DNA from: Pseudomonadota bacterium
GTDB taxonomy: Bacteria; Myxococcota; Polyangia; Polyangiales; Polyangiaceae
Assembly: GCA_023419055.1 (NCBI GenBank)
Contig: JAEZYO010000766.1
Coordinates: 1-14,357, forward strand
Direction: 5' to 3'
Length of the DNA: 14,357 nucleotides
Under the pieces are notes generated by a model. The model ran no database searches and was not told the DNA's origin. It saw only the letters and a list, made by a program, of their open reading frames with translations. Positions 1-7,305 of this stretch are shown here, piece by piece. The translations under genes were made by a program, and so were the position numbers. Each line of letters opens with the position of its first letter. The stretch's first letter is position 1.

Positions 1-822
1 GGCGGAACGAGCGGCGGTGCGGGTGGAACGAGCGGCGGCGCGGGCGGCTCGGGCGGCACGGGCTCGCACACGGCGGAGCCGAGCGATGGCTGTGGCAAGG
101 GCGGGCGTCCCAACGGTGGCCAGGCCACCGGCGCGAACAGCACCATCTACAACTTCCCGGAGAGCTACGACGGCAGCAAGCCCATGCCGATGATCATGAT
201 GCTGCACGCGAACGCGAATCCGAACACGCAGCTTCAGGATCTGAGCGACGGCACCACGCTCGAGGACGAGTTCGTCCGCGTCTTCCCGAAGAGCTCCGGC
301 CAGGGCTGGGTCTACAACACGGACGAGGGCCGCGTCGACGCCGCTTACAACGACGCTCTCTCCAACTACTGCGTCGATACCAGCCGCCTCTTCCTCACGG
401 GTCACAGCTCGGGCGCGCAGATGGCGGTGCAGATGCTCTGCAACGACGACACTCGTTGGACGGGCGTCGCCCCGGTCGCAGCTTCCAACTATTGCGCGCA
501 GAAGACGGTCGACGCGATCCCCACGTTGTACATCCAGGGGATGAAGGACGCCGAACGCGGGAACGGCAACGGCAAGGACGTGGTGGACTGGTTCGCGAAG
601 GCCAACAGCTGCGGAACCAGCACGACCCCGTTCGCCGAGATCATGACCTGCAGCAGCCAGCAGGGCGGCGCTTCCGTCACCCCCGGCTGCGTCGAGTACT
701 CCGGCTGCTCCGAACCGCTGATCTGGTGCTCGCACAACGATCCCTTCTACAGCGGGACCAACCACGGCTGGCCGTGCTTCGCGAGCAACGCCATGGCCGA
801 CTTCTTCCTCGGCTTGCCCTGA
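1..822 (+). CDS. Secreted PHB depolymerase/feruloyl-esterase-like hydrolase, 5' truncated
   Basis: The reading frame is open from the first base and ends with TGA at 820-822, so 273 C-terminal residues are visible; the ATG at 184 is internal because homologous sequence (the NFPESYDG strand before PMPMIMMLH) lies upstream of it. The first 20 or so residues are a Gly/Ser/Thr linker, which implies a secretion or lipoprotein signal further upstream, outside the window. The rest is an alpha/beta hydrolase of the esterase PHB-depolymerase (CE1-like) type. The nucleophile elbow is GHSSG with Ser at visible residue 136 (bases 406-408). Candidate triad partners are Asp183 in QGMKD and His255 in NHGWP near the C-terminus. 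Many cysteines in the second half suggest disulfides and an extracytoplasmic location. Such enzymes cleave esters of plant cell-wall feruloyl groups, acetylxylan or polyhydroxyalkanoates; the substrate cannot be told from sequence. It converges on chrA with 9 bases between stops. Confidence 0.9.
   Translation, partial: GGTSGGAGGTSGGAGGSGGTGSHTAEPSDGCGKGGRPNGGQATGANSTIYNFPESYDGSKPMPMIMMLHANANPNTQLQDLSDGTTLEDEFVRVFPKSSGQGWVYNTDEGRVDAAYNDALSNYCVDTSRLFLTGHSSGAQMAVQMLCNDDTRWTGVAPVAASNYCAQKTVDAIPTLYIQGMKDAERGNGNGKDVVDWFAKANSCGTSTTPFAEIMTCSSQQGGASVTPGCVEYSGCSEPLIWCSHNDPFYSGTNHGWPCFASNAMADFFLGLP
4..45 (+). repeat. 21-nt tandem repeat encoding a Gly/Ser linker
   Basis: Two copies of a 21-base unit beginning ggaacgagcggcgg lie at 4-24 and 25-45 and differ at two positions. 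They encode GTSGGAG twice, part of the low-complexity stalk ahead of the esterase domain. More copies may lie to the left of the window. Confidence 0.7.
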
Positions 823-843
823 GCTCGGCGCTCAAGTGAGCGC
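820..843. terminator. Palindrome at convergent esterase/chrA stops
   Basis: The stop of the esterase (820-822) and the stop of chrA on the other strand (832-834) both fall in overlapping inverted repeats. TGAGC (820-824) pairs with GCTCA (830-834) across a 5-base loop, and GCGCTCA (828-834) pairs with TGAGCGC (837-843) across 2 bases. No T-tract follows on either strand, so an intrinsic bidirectional terminator is possible but weak. Confidence 0.3.
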
Positions 844-1971
844 GAGCAGGTGGAGCGCGATGCCTGCCAGCGCTCCACCCAGGATGAGCCAGGTCGAGTT
901 GAGCCTGTAGCGGAGCAGGAGCGCCGCGCCCAGAAGACCGATGAGCACCGTGGGCGCGTCCACCAACGCGGCGCGCCCGAGCTCCACGGTGACGGCTATC
1001 ATCAGGGCGAGCGACGAGACGTTGACGCCGTCCAGGAACGCCGCGGCGGTCGGGGACGCCCGGAGGCGCGGCAGGAGCGGGCCGCTCAGCGCCACGAACA
1101 CGAACGCCGGCAAGAAGATGCCCGCTGTCGCGACCAGGGCTCCGGACGGCCCGGCGAGGACGTACCCGATGAAGGTCGCCGTCGTGAACACCGGGCCAGG
1201 CGTCACCTGGCCGACGGCGACTGCGTCGATCAGCTGCGCTTCGCTCAGCCAGCCGAGCCGCTCGACGAGGTCCGCGCGCAGGAACGCGAGCAGCACGTAG
1301 CCACTCCCGAACAGCACCGAGCCGATCTTCAAGAAAACTCCGAAGAGTGACGGCAGGCCAACCGGGGTGGCGCTCCCGGCGAGAGCCGCACCCGAGAGCA
1401 CCGGCGCGAGCGCGACCTTCGCCTCGGGGGGAAGCAGCTTGCGCCCAGCGAGCGCGATCGAGGCGAGCCCCGCGCCGAAGAGGATCGCGAGCTCGCTCAC
1501 GCCGAACAGGGCGAGAGCTAGCGAAAGGACGCCGAGCAGCTTGAGTCGCCGGGTCTTCGCCGCTTTCGGGGCCAGGCTCCAGATCGCTTGGGCCACGATC
1601 GCCAAGATCACTGGCTTGACGCCGTAGAGGAGCCACCCCGCCGCCGGCAGCGCTCCGAAGCGAACGTAGGCCCAGGCGAAGCCGGCGGTGACGAGCATCC
1701 CCGGGACGATGAAGGCAGCCCCGGCGACCGCGAGCCCGGCGAAGCGGCGCCGCGTCCACCCGATGTGGATCGCGAGCTCGGTCGAGTTCGGGCCGGGGAT
1801 CAGGTTCGTTGCGCTGAGCAGATCGAGGAAGCGCTCTTCGCTCAGCCACTTTCGCCGGCGAACCACCTCGTCCTCCATCATCGCGATGTGCGCCGCTGGG
1901 CCTCCGAAGGCCGTGGCGCCGAGGCGGAAGAAGAGTGCCGCGAGCTCACGCAGGGAAGTGCGCTCGTTCAC
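832..1971 (-). CDS. chrA: ChrA family chromate transporter
   Basis: An inner-membrane protein of the CHR family, long form with two homologous halves; family members export chromate by anion exchange and give chromate resistance. Residue numbers are from the GTG start at 1971 (379 aa, normal for long ChrA). The N-terminal half has FGGPAAHIAMM at 22-32 and the conserved PGPNST at 59-64. The C-terminal half repeats the pattern with FGSGY at 221-225 and TPGPVFTTATFIGY at 257-270. Many hydrophobic stretches fit about ten membrane helices. A TTG at 2007 gives 12 more residues and overlaps the upstream stop as TTGA; I prefer 1971 because family proteins begin just before SLRELA, but neither start has a well-spaced Shine-Dalgarno. 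It follows the Kazal lipoprotein gene on the same strand and may be co-transcribed. No chrB-type regulator is in view, so chromate itself is a family-level substrate assignment. Confidence 0.92.
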   Translation of the reverse strand: MNERTSLRELAALFFRLGATAFGGPAAHIAMMEDEVVRRRKWLSEERFLDLLSATNLIPGPNSTELAIHIGWTRRRFAGLAVAGAAFIVPGMLVTAGFAWAYVRFGALPAAGWLLYGVKPVILAIVAQAIWSLAPKAAKTRRLKLLGVLSLALALFGVSELAILFGAGLASIALAGRKLLPPEAKVALAPVLSGAALAGSATPVGLPSLFGVFLKIGSVLFGSGYVLLAFLRADLVERLGWLSEAQLIDAVAVGQVTPGPVFTTATFIGYVLAGPSGALVATAGIFLPAFVFVALSGPLLPRLRASPTAAAFLDGVNVSSLALMIAVTVELGRAALVDAPTVLIGLLGAALLLRYRLNSTWLILGGALAGIALHLLALT

Positions 1972-2003
1972 TCCTCGAGAGTGGTCTGCGCGAGGTACGT
2001 CTT

Positions 2004-2636
2004 TCAATCGCAGGTGAGGGTGATGCTGCCGCCGCTCGGCGTGCAGGTGAAGCCGGTGAAGCAGCTTGCCACGTCCTCCACGCAGCCGCAGGAGGCGACC
2101 CCGTTACAACCGGCGGGCAACGCCAGGCACGCGTAACGAAACGGGCCGCTTGCATCGTCCGCCTTGTCCAGGCAGTAGCTCCCCGTGTCGCAGCGGTAGG
2201 GGCCGCAATCGAAGAGGTCTCCGCACTCTCCCGAGCCGTTCGGAGAAACTCCGGCCATGCGCGCCGAGCATTCGTTGCCGTACGTCGTCCCGTCACAGCC
2301 GCAGACCGGGTCGTAGTTTTCGTCGCAGCTCTCGGGCAGCCTCAGACAATGTCCGACCGTTCCGCAGCCCGAATCGAAGAGGCATAACTTGCCCTCCGCG
2401 CACTCGCTCGGGTAGGCGCCGCCACACAAGATGGGGTCCGGATCCACCTGCGACCCCGAGCCGCCCGAGCCGGTTCCGGAGGCGCCGCTCGACGAGCTGC
2501 TGCCTGCGCTAGCTCCGCCGTCGCTCGAGCCTGCGCTTCCCCCGCCGGAGCCCCCCTCGGAGCCGTGCTCGGACTTTCCGCAAGACAGCGTGCAGGCGAC
2601 GAGGACGAAACAGAGGACGGTGACTCGGCCCGACAT
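2004..2636 (-). CDS. Lipoprotein with Kazal-type protease inhibitor domain
   Basis: A 210-residue predicted lipoprotein. The signal peptide has a short basic start and a hydrophobic core; the likely lipidated cysteine is C15 (LVAC box), with C19 as an alternative. Residues 20-65 are a Gly/Ser/Ala-rich stalk. Residues 71-210 are rich in cysteine, with a clear Kazal signature at about 104-138: DPVCGCDG, then TYGNEC, then GEC. Kazal domains are tight inhibitors of serine proteases; bacterial ones occur in myxobacteria and some other groups, where a role against host, prey or self proteases is suspected but largely untested. The flanking Cys-rich parts (71-103 and 140-209) do not match anything I can name. 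The start ATG at 2636 lacks an obvious ribosome binding site but places the signal peptide correctly. It is divergent from the histidine kinase gene and directly precedes chrA, with a 33-base gap or a 3-base overlap depending on the chrA start. Confidence 0.82.
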   Translation of the reverse strand: MSGRVTVLCFVLVACTLSCGKSEHGSEGGSGGGSAGSSDGGASAGSSSSSGASGTGSGGSGSQVDPDPILCGGAYPSECAEGKLCLFDSGCGTVGHCLRLPESCDENYDPVCGCDGTTYGNECSARMAGVSPNGSGECGDLFDCGPYRCDTGSYCLDKADDASGPFRYACLALPAGCNGVASCGCVEDVASCFTGFTCTPSGGSITLTCD

Positions 2637-2782
2637 AGAGGACGCTCGTACTTTGCGCGAGTGAGTGAATCAAGTTCGGCTCACCATCAGTGCCGCGCCG
2701 ACCGGCAGCGTGCAGCGAATCTTGCCTCGGTGTCGCGCTTCGCCACGGCGGGCACGTGTTGCCACGCGGTCGGCGCGAACCA
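2637..2782. other. Divergent intergenic region, Kazal lipoprotein/histidine kinase
   Basis: About 146 bases separate the two divergent start codons and must hold both promoters if the ATG at 2783 is the true kinase start. I see no convincing -35/-10 pair. The short inverted repeat CGTG-TTGC-CACG lies near 2754-2765 and is the only structure that stands out. Confidence 0.35.
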
Positions 2783-4837
2783 ATGTTTTTCGGTGCTTTG
2801 GACGAGCCGAACCCAGAACCCAGACGAGTCGCCGGTATGCTCCGCGAGCACGCGCTTCTCCTCGAGTTGCTCGAGCTCGGGCCGGGCCTCGTGACCCTCC
2901 TCCGCGGTCGAGATCTGGTGATCGAGTTCGTCAACCTGGCCTGTTCGAGGCTCCTCGAAGGACGAGAGTTCATGCATCGTCCTCTTCGCGAGGTGTTCTC
3001 CGAGCTCGACGGGCAGGGTTATTTCGAGATCTTGGAGCGCGTGTTTTCGGGCGGTGAGCCGTTCGCCGCCCGTGGCATGCCGTTGCGGCTTCCGAAAGGC
3101 TCCGGAGAGCCGGAAGCCGAAGCGTTCATCGATCTCGTCTGCCAGCCCCTGCGCGACACTCGGGGAGACGTGATCGGTATCGTGGTTTGTGTTCACGACG
3201 CGTCGGCGGCGCGGCGAGAGGCCGTGGCGCGCGAGGCCGCAGAGCTTGCGCTCCGGATGTCGGAGGAGCGCTACCGCACGCTGTTCGCCTCCATCGACGA
3301 GGGCTTCGCTTTGATCCAGGTCTTGGTCGACGAGCGCGGGGTGGCGGTCGACTACCTCATCCTCGAGACCAACCAGAGCTTCGAGGAACAGACCGGGCTC
3401 GTCGGTAGCAAGGGGAGGACGGCGCGCGAGCTCGCTCCGGAGCTCGAGGCGCCCTGGTTCGCCCTGTACGGTGAGGTCGCGGCGAGCGGACGAACCGTGC
3501 GCTTCGAGAACCAGTCACCAAAGACGGGGCGTTGGTTCGAGGTCTCGGCGACGCGCATCGGTGATCCGGAGCTTCGTCAGGTGGCGATCGTCTACAAGGA
3601 CGTGACGGAGCGCAAGCAGGTGGCGCTCGATCGAGAGCGTCACCACGAGCGCGAGCAACGGGCGCGCGCGGAGGCGGAGCGCCTGAACCGCCTCAAAGAC
3701 GAGTTCTTGGCGACCGTGAGCCACGAGCTCCGGACCCCGCTCAACGCGATGCTCGGCTGGACGCTACTCCTGCGGGAAGGCGGGCTCTCGGAGGCGAAGC
3801 GCTCGAGGGCGCTCGAGACCATCGAGCGCAACGCGCGCGCCCAGGTGCAGCTCATCGACGACATCCTGGACGTGTCACGCATCATCACGGGCAACGTGCG
3901 GCTCAGCGTGAAAGCCGTCGATCTCGCGCAGGCGATCGAAGCCGCGGTCGAAACGGTGCGCCTCGCGGCGGACGCGAAGGGCGTGATGCTGGAGCTCGAC
4001 CTGGAGCCCGACGTCGGACGCATCATGGGAGACGCGGATCGCCTTCAGCAGATCGCGTCGAACCTGCTCTCGAACTCGATCAAGTTCACTCCCACGGACG
4101 GCAGAGTTCGCGTGCGGCTCAGGCGCCACGAGTCGCACCTGTTGCTCTTGGTCGAGGACACCGGCATCGGGATCGAGCCCGCCTTTCTGCCACACATCTT
4201 CGAGCGCTTCCGCCAGGCCGACGGCGCCATCACGCGCACGCAGCGTGGGCTCGGCCTCGGGCTCGCGATCGTGAAACATCTGGTCGAGCTTCACGGAGGA
4301 ACCATCGCCGCGCACAGCGACGGCTTGGGTAAGGGCGCGGCGTTCACCCTGACGCTGCCGATCGCTCCGCTGCGCGAGGGGCCGGTCGCGCCGGCGCTCT
4401 TGCCTTCCGCGCGAGCAGGGCGAGATCGGCTGTCTTGCCCGCCGGGGCTCGAAAGGTTGCCGGTGCTCGTGGTGGACGACGAGGCAGACGCGCGGGAGCT
4501 CCTGCAATCGATTTTGGAGCAATGCGGGAGCGTGGTGAGCGTCGCCGCGTCGGCCGAGGAGGCATTCGAACGCTTTCTTTTGCGACCACCCACGGTGCTC
4601 GTGGCGGACATCGGCATGCCGGGTAGCGACGGCTACAGCCTGATCCGGCGCGTTCGCGCGCTGCCTGCTCATCGGGGCGGCAACGTCCCTGCCGTGGCCC
4701 TCACGGCCTACGCGCGCGCCGAAGATCGCACCCGGGCGTTGCTCGAGGGCTTCACCAGTCACGTGACCAAGCCCGTCGAGCCTCAGGAGCTCCTGGCCGT
4801 CGTCGCCGCTCTGGCAAAGAGTCACGGGCGCGCTTGA
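2783..4837 (+). CDS. Soluble hybrid histidine kinase, PAS-PAS-HisKA-HATPase-REC
   Basis: A 684-residue hybrid sensor kinase counted from the ATG at 2783. No membrane segment is seen, so it is probably cytosolic and senses an internal signal. Domains in order: a PAS-like domain (about 20-140), a second PAS domain (about 160-280) ending in the typical KDVTERK, a short coiled linker, HisKA with the phosphoacceptor His314 in SHELRTPLN, a HATPase_c domain with the N-box around Asn427, DTGIG at 459-463 and GLGLGLA from 489, then a C-terminal receiver (about 560-680). The receiver keeps the acidic pair Asp565/Asp566, phosphoacceptor Asp609 (in VADIGMPG), Thr641 and Lys663, so it should be active. 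No output domain or partner regulator gene follows, so it is an orphan. Other possible starts are a GTG at 2690 (715 aa, its extra residues look non-coding) and an ATG at 2837; none has a clear ribosome binding site. Confidence 0.92.
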   Translation: MFFGALDEPNPEPRRVAGMLREHALLLELLELGPGLVTLLRGRDLVIEFVNLACSRLLEGREFMHRPLREVFSELDGQGYFEILERVFSGGEPFAARGMPLRLPKGSGEPEAEAFIDLVCQPLRDTRGDVIGIVVCVHDASAARREAVAREAAELALRMSEERYRTLFASIDEGFALIQVLVDERGVAVDYLILETNQSFEEQTGLVGSKGRTARELAPELEAPWFALYGEVAASGRTVRFENQSPKTGRWFEVSATRIGDPELRQVAIVYKDVTERKQVALDRERHHEREQRARAEAERLNRLKDEFLATVSHELRTPLNAMLGWTLLLREGGLSEAKRSRALETIERNARAQVQLIDDILDVSRIITGNVRLSVKAVDLAQAIEAAVETVRLAADAKGVMLELDLEPDVGRIMGDADRLQQIASNLLSNSIKFTPTDGRVRVRLRRHESHLLLLVEDTGIGIEPAFLPHIFERFRQADGAITRTQRGLGLGLAIVKHLVELHGGTIAAHSDGLGKGAAFTLTLPIAPLREGPVAPALLPSARAGRDRLSCPPGLERLPVLVVDDEADARELLQSILEQCGSVVSVAASAEEAFERFLLRPPTVLVADIGMPGSDGYSLIRRVRALPAHRGGNVPAVALTAYARAEDRTRALLEGFTSHVTKPVEPQELLAVVAALAKSHGRA

Positions 4838-4880
4838 CCGAGCGACGTCTGCCCGCTGGGCTCAGGGATCGGCGCTGCAG

Positions 4881-4891
4881 GTTACCGTAAC
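4881..4891. promoter_or_regulatory. Short inverted repeat upstream of CAP lipoprotein
   Basis: GTTAC-C-GTAAC is a perfect 5-base inverted repeat in the 154-base gap (4838-4991) between the kinase stop and the CAP lipoprotein start. It could be a small operator. A GCCC-GCT-GGGC hairpin at 4851-4861 precedes it. The gap holds no gene and no promoter I would defend. Confidence 0.2.
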
Positions 4892-4980
4892 GTCAGTCAC
4901 GTCGCCGGCGGTACCACGAGAAGCTTTTAGCGACAGCGTCGTCTGATCCGCCGCGAGCCGTTCCGGTCACTTTACGGAGC

Positions 4981-4987
4981 AGGAGAG
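4981..4987 (+). promoter_or_regulatory. Ribosome binding site of CAP lipoprotein gene
   Basis: AGGAGAG ends four bases before the ATG at 4992 and fixes this start. Confidence 0.8.
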
Positions 4988-4991
4988 ATCC

Positions 4992-6155
4992 ATGGCTCAG
5001 GGAGTACAGCGCTCGCGTCGTTTCGGCAGCCTCGGATTCGTGGGGTGGCCGGCGCTCCTTTTGAGCGTCGTGACGGCCTGCACCGTCGAGGAAGCTGGTC
5101 CTACCGAGCCCGGGTCCTCGGGTGGCTCGTCACCAGCCGGAGGGGCGGGCGGCAGCGGCGGCACCACTCCGACCGGTGGCAGTGCTGGCTTGGGAATGGG
5201 TGGCGCGAACCAGGCGGGATCAGGAGGCATTTCAGCGGGAGGTTCCGCAGGTAGCTCGACCTCGGGGTCTGGAGGCGCCTCGTCGGGAGCCGCCGGCGCG
5301 GCGGCCGCGGGCAGCGGTGGGACCGCTCCGACGACGGGCGATCGCTCGCCGGAAGGCACGTGCACGCGCTGGAACGCCGACACCGCCGACATGAGCGAGG
5401 GCACCTGGAGCGGCTCACTGGATCCGGGATGTGATCCGGGCGACATCTCCGCCGAGGGTCGAGCGAACGCGCTCAGGCTCTTCAACCTCTATCGCTGGTT
5501 GGCGGATTTGCCCCCCGTGGAGACGGAGCCTTCGCGCGACGTTCGAGCGCAGGCGTGCGCGCTCATGATGGACGCGAACAACTCGCTTTCTCACGAGCCG
5601 CCCGAGAGCTGGAAATGTTACTCGAAAGAAGGGGCCGACGGCGCGAGGACGAGCAACATCTCGAGCGGGCCCGGCGTCTCGAGCGTTCAGGGATACCTGA
5701 TCGATTCCGGCAATGAAACGACCTTCGGCCACCGCCGCATCATCCTCTCGAACGACCTCGGCCCGATCGGCCTCGGGTCGACCGGTGAGAACGGCGCGTC
5801 GTGCATGCAGAACATCGGCGGCACCGGCGACGCCGGGAAGGAGTGGACGGCCTGGCCACCGCCGGGGGTGTTCCCGATCCAGGCCTACTCCGACTACTGG
5901 AGCTCGCTCAGCGACACCGGTTGGTCCATCCAGAGCGAGGAGATCGAGCTCGAGGACGCCGAGGTCAGCGTCACGAGCGGCGGGGCACCGCTCGCGGTCG
6001 GCGTGGAGCCGCTGCAGGGGAACTACGGCTACACGAACGCGATCCGCATCGTGCCGAACGGCTGGGATCCCGAGCCCGGAAAGACGTACAGCGTCAGCGT
6101 CAGCGGGACCTCGGCGACGATAGGCTATGACGTCGTTTTCGTCGACTGCGAGTAG
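4992..6155 (+). CDS. CAP-domain (SCP/PR1-like) lipoprotein
   Basis: A 387-residue predicted lipoprotein with a basic N-terminus, hydrophobic core and lipobox VTAC (lipidated Cys30). Residues 36-115 are an extreme Gly/Ser/Ala/Thr stalk. Residues about 150-270 resemble the CAP superfamily (SCP/PR1/YkwD-like): an N-terminal helix with FNLYRWLADLPPV, His201 in LSHEPP, and His247 in FGHRRIIL followed by the GPIGLGS strand. These two histidines are the family's cavity pair. Residues 290-387 form a further beta-rich C-terminal part ending in CE, which I cannot assign. CAP proteins are secreted; known activities include lipid binding and, rarely, proteolysis, but most bacterial members are uncharacterised. 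The start is supported by a strong AGGAGAG site. It is the first of three same-strand genes but has its own 140-base gap before pirin, so it may be a separate transcription unit. Confidence 0.85.
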   Translation: MAQGVQRSRRFGSLGFVGWPALLLSVVTACTVEEAGPTEPGSSGGSSPAGGAGGSGGTTPTGGSAGLGMGGANQAGSGGISAGGSAGSSTSGSGGASSGAAGAAAAGSGGTAPTTGDRSPEGTCTRWNADTADMSEGTWSGSLDPGCDPGDISAEGRANALRLFNLYRWLADLPPVETEPSRDVRAQACALMMDANNSLSHEPPESWKCYSKEGADGARTSNISSGPGVSSVQGYLIDSGNETTFGHRRIILSNDLGPIGLGSTGENGASCMQNIGGTGDAGKEWTAWPPPGVFPIQAYSDYWSSLSDTGWSIQSEEIELEDAEVSVTSGGAPLAVGVEPLQGNYGYTNAIRIVPNGWDPEPGKTYSVSVSGTSATIGYDVVFVDCE

Positions 6156-6185
6156 CGCTTCGTCGCGCCGTCAGGTCGCTCGTTC

Positions 6186-6214
6186 GATCCAATTTGGGTC
6201 ATTTGGATCATTTT
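6186..6214. promoter_or_regulatory. AT-rich inverted and direct repeat upstream of pirin
   Basis: The 140-base gap before pirin holds an AT-rich island unlike the surrounding DNA. GATCCAA (6186-6192) and TTGGATC (6203-6209) form a perfect 7-base inverted repeat with a 10-base spacer. Inside it, TTTGGGTCA (6193-6201) and TTTGGATCA (6202-6210) are direct repeats with a 9-base period. TTGGAT could serve as a -35 element, but no good -10 follows. It may be an operator for pirin or, less likely, a terminator of the CAP gene. Confidence 0.35.
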
Positions 6215-6286
6215 CGAGCAGGTCCTGCTACTCGGTGACGCCTTGTTCGAGCCCTCGCCCACCACCATTCTTCCCTCGTTCCGAGC

Positions 6287-6291
6287 GGAGG
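6287..6291 (+). promoter_or_regulatory. Ribosome binding site of pirin gene
   Basis: GGAGG ends four bases before the ATG at 6296 and supports that start. Confidence 0.75.
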
Positions 6292-6295
6292 TCAC

Positions 6296-7177
6296 ATGAG
6301 CTTCGAAACGACGAGCAGCACGAACCAGGTGGGAAGCCGCTTGCGGCGGCGCCGACTCGGGGCGGAGAAGCCGGGCTTTGCCGGGCCGGGGCACACCGCC
6401 GTCGAGGTGATCACGTCGGAGGCTTTCTCCGAGAGCGACCCGTTCGTGCTCCTGATGGACGATCGCCTCGATTTCCCGCCAGGCCGACAAGTCGGCGGGC
6501 CGCACCCGCACGCGGGGCTCGAGACGGTCACGTTCGTGCTCGATGGGTCGATCGACGATCGCGACGAGGGGCTGGTTCACGCGGGTGACGTGGTGTGGAT
6601 GACCGCCGGTCGCGGCGTGATCCACAACGAAGAGGTTCGCGCGGCAGGGAAGGTGCGTGTCCTTCAACTCTGGGTGACGCTCCCGGAGCGCGCTCGCGCG
6701 GCGGCGCCGCGCTTCCAGGTCTTGCGGAAGGCGGATATGCCCGTCTTTCGCGCTCCCGGCGTGCTGGCGCGCCTCTACAGCGGTCAGTCGAACGGGCTCG
6801 TCTCGGCGACTCGGAACCACGTGCCGGTGACGCTCGTGGACGTGACGCTCGAGCCCGGTGGCGTCTTCGAGCAAGAGCTGCCGGCGTCGTTCAACGGCTT
6901 TCTGCTCCCGATCAGCGGGGAGGTCGCGGTGGACGGCGAGCGCGCGCCGCTCGGCCCGGGCGAAATCGGCTGGGTCGGGAGCCGCGATGGCAACGAACCG
7001 CTCCGAGTTCGCTTGCTGGCGAACCGCGGCGAGGCGCGTGTTCTCCTCTACGCAGGAGCGAGGCAAGACGAGCCCACCATTCACTATGGTCCGTTCGTCG
7101 CGGGCTCCGTCGCGGGCATCGAGGCGATGTACCGCGACTTTCGAGCGGGCCGCTTCACGAAGGTGAGCGAGCTCTGA
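6296..7177 (+). CDS. Pirin family protein (bicupin metalloprotein)
   Basis: A 293-residue protein of normal pirin length with two cupin domains. The N-terminal cupin carries the complete metal site of the family: His70 and His72 in GPHPHAGLETV, His110 and Glu112 in GVIHNEE, which bind a single iron in characterised pirins. The usual serine between the last His and Glu is Asn here (HNE instead of HSE). The C-terminal cupin (about 180-260) has the normal fold pattern without an obvious metal site. There is no signal peptide, so it acts in the cytosol. Characterised pirins include redox-sensitive transcription cofactors and quercetin 2,3-dioxygenases; the role here cannot be chosen from sequence. 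The start is set by GGAGG. YceI follows on the same strand after 128 bases, and the pair may respond to the same stress. Confidence 0.94.
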   Translation: MSFETTSSTNQVGSRLRRRRLGAEKPGFAGPGHTAVEVITSEAFSESDPFVLLMDDRLDFPPGRQVGGPHPHAGLETVTFVLDGSIDDRDEGLVHAGDVVWMTAGRGVIHNEEVRAAGKVRVLQLWVTLPERARAAAPRFQVLRKADMPVFRAPGVLARLYSGQSNGLVSATRNHVPVTLVDVTLEPGGVFEQELPASFNGFLLPISGEVAVDGERAPLGPGEIGWVGSRDGNEPLRVRLLANRGEARVLLYAGARQDEPTIHYGPFVAGSVAGIEAMYRDFRAGRFTKVSEL

Positions 7178-7220
7178 GCTCGTTGCAGAGGTGACTCGCG
7201 CTGCGAGAAGCGTCGGGCGT

Positions 7221-7236
7221 CGAGCTCGATAGCTCG
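7221..7236. terminator. Hairpin between pirin and yceI-family gene
   Basis: CGAGCT (7221-7226) and AGCTCG (7231-7236) form a 6-base stem with a 4-base loop in the 128-base gap after pirin. No T-tract follows. It could be a weak terminator or an operator for the next gene. Confidence 0.2.
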
Positions 7237-7292
7237 GTCGTCCTCGTAAGAGAAATCAACGCAGAAGGGCCGCGCTCGGTCGAGCGACGGCG

Positions 7293-7298
7293 AAGGAG
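7293..7298 (+). promoter_or_regulatory. Ribosome binding site of YceI-family gene
   Basis: AAGGAG lies seven bases before the ATG at 7306, an ideal spacing that fixes the start. Confidence 0.8.
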
Positions 7299-7305
7299 TG
7301 TCTTC

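Noticed and set aside
1..60. Short repeats at the left edge as a CRISPR or mobile-element end
   Set aside because: The repeats are in frame, contiguous without spacers, and encode a Gly/Ser linker.
677..1849. 390-residue minus-strand frame across the esterase end and chrA
   Set aside because: It is an out-of-frame Arg-rich shadow of chrA and crosses the convergent stop region.
2690..2782. N-terminal extension of the kinase from GTG 2690
   Set aside because: The 31 extra residues are Arg/Cys/Gly-rich without domain similarity and would use up the divergent promoter region.
3875..4825. 316-residue minus-strand frame inside the histidine kinase
   Set aside because: Antisense shadow of HisKA, HATPase and receiver domains with no start signals.
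6125..7084. 319-residue minus-strand frame opposite pirin
   Set aside because: Arg/His-rich shadow; pirin on the other strand has all family motifs and a ribosome binding site.
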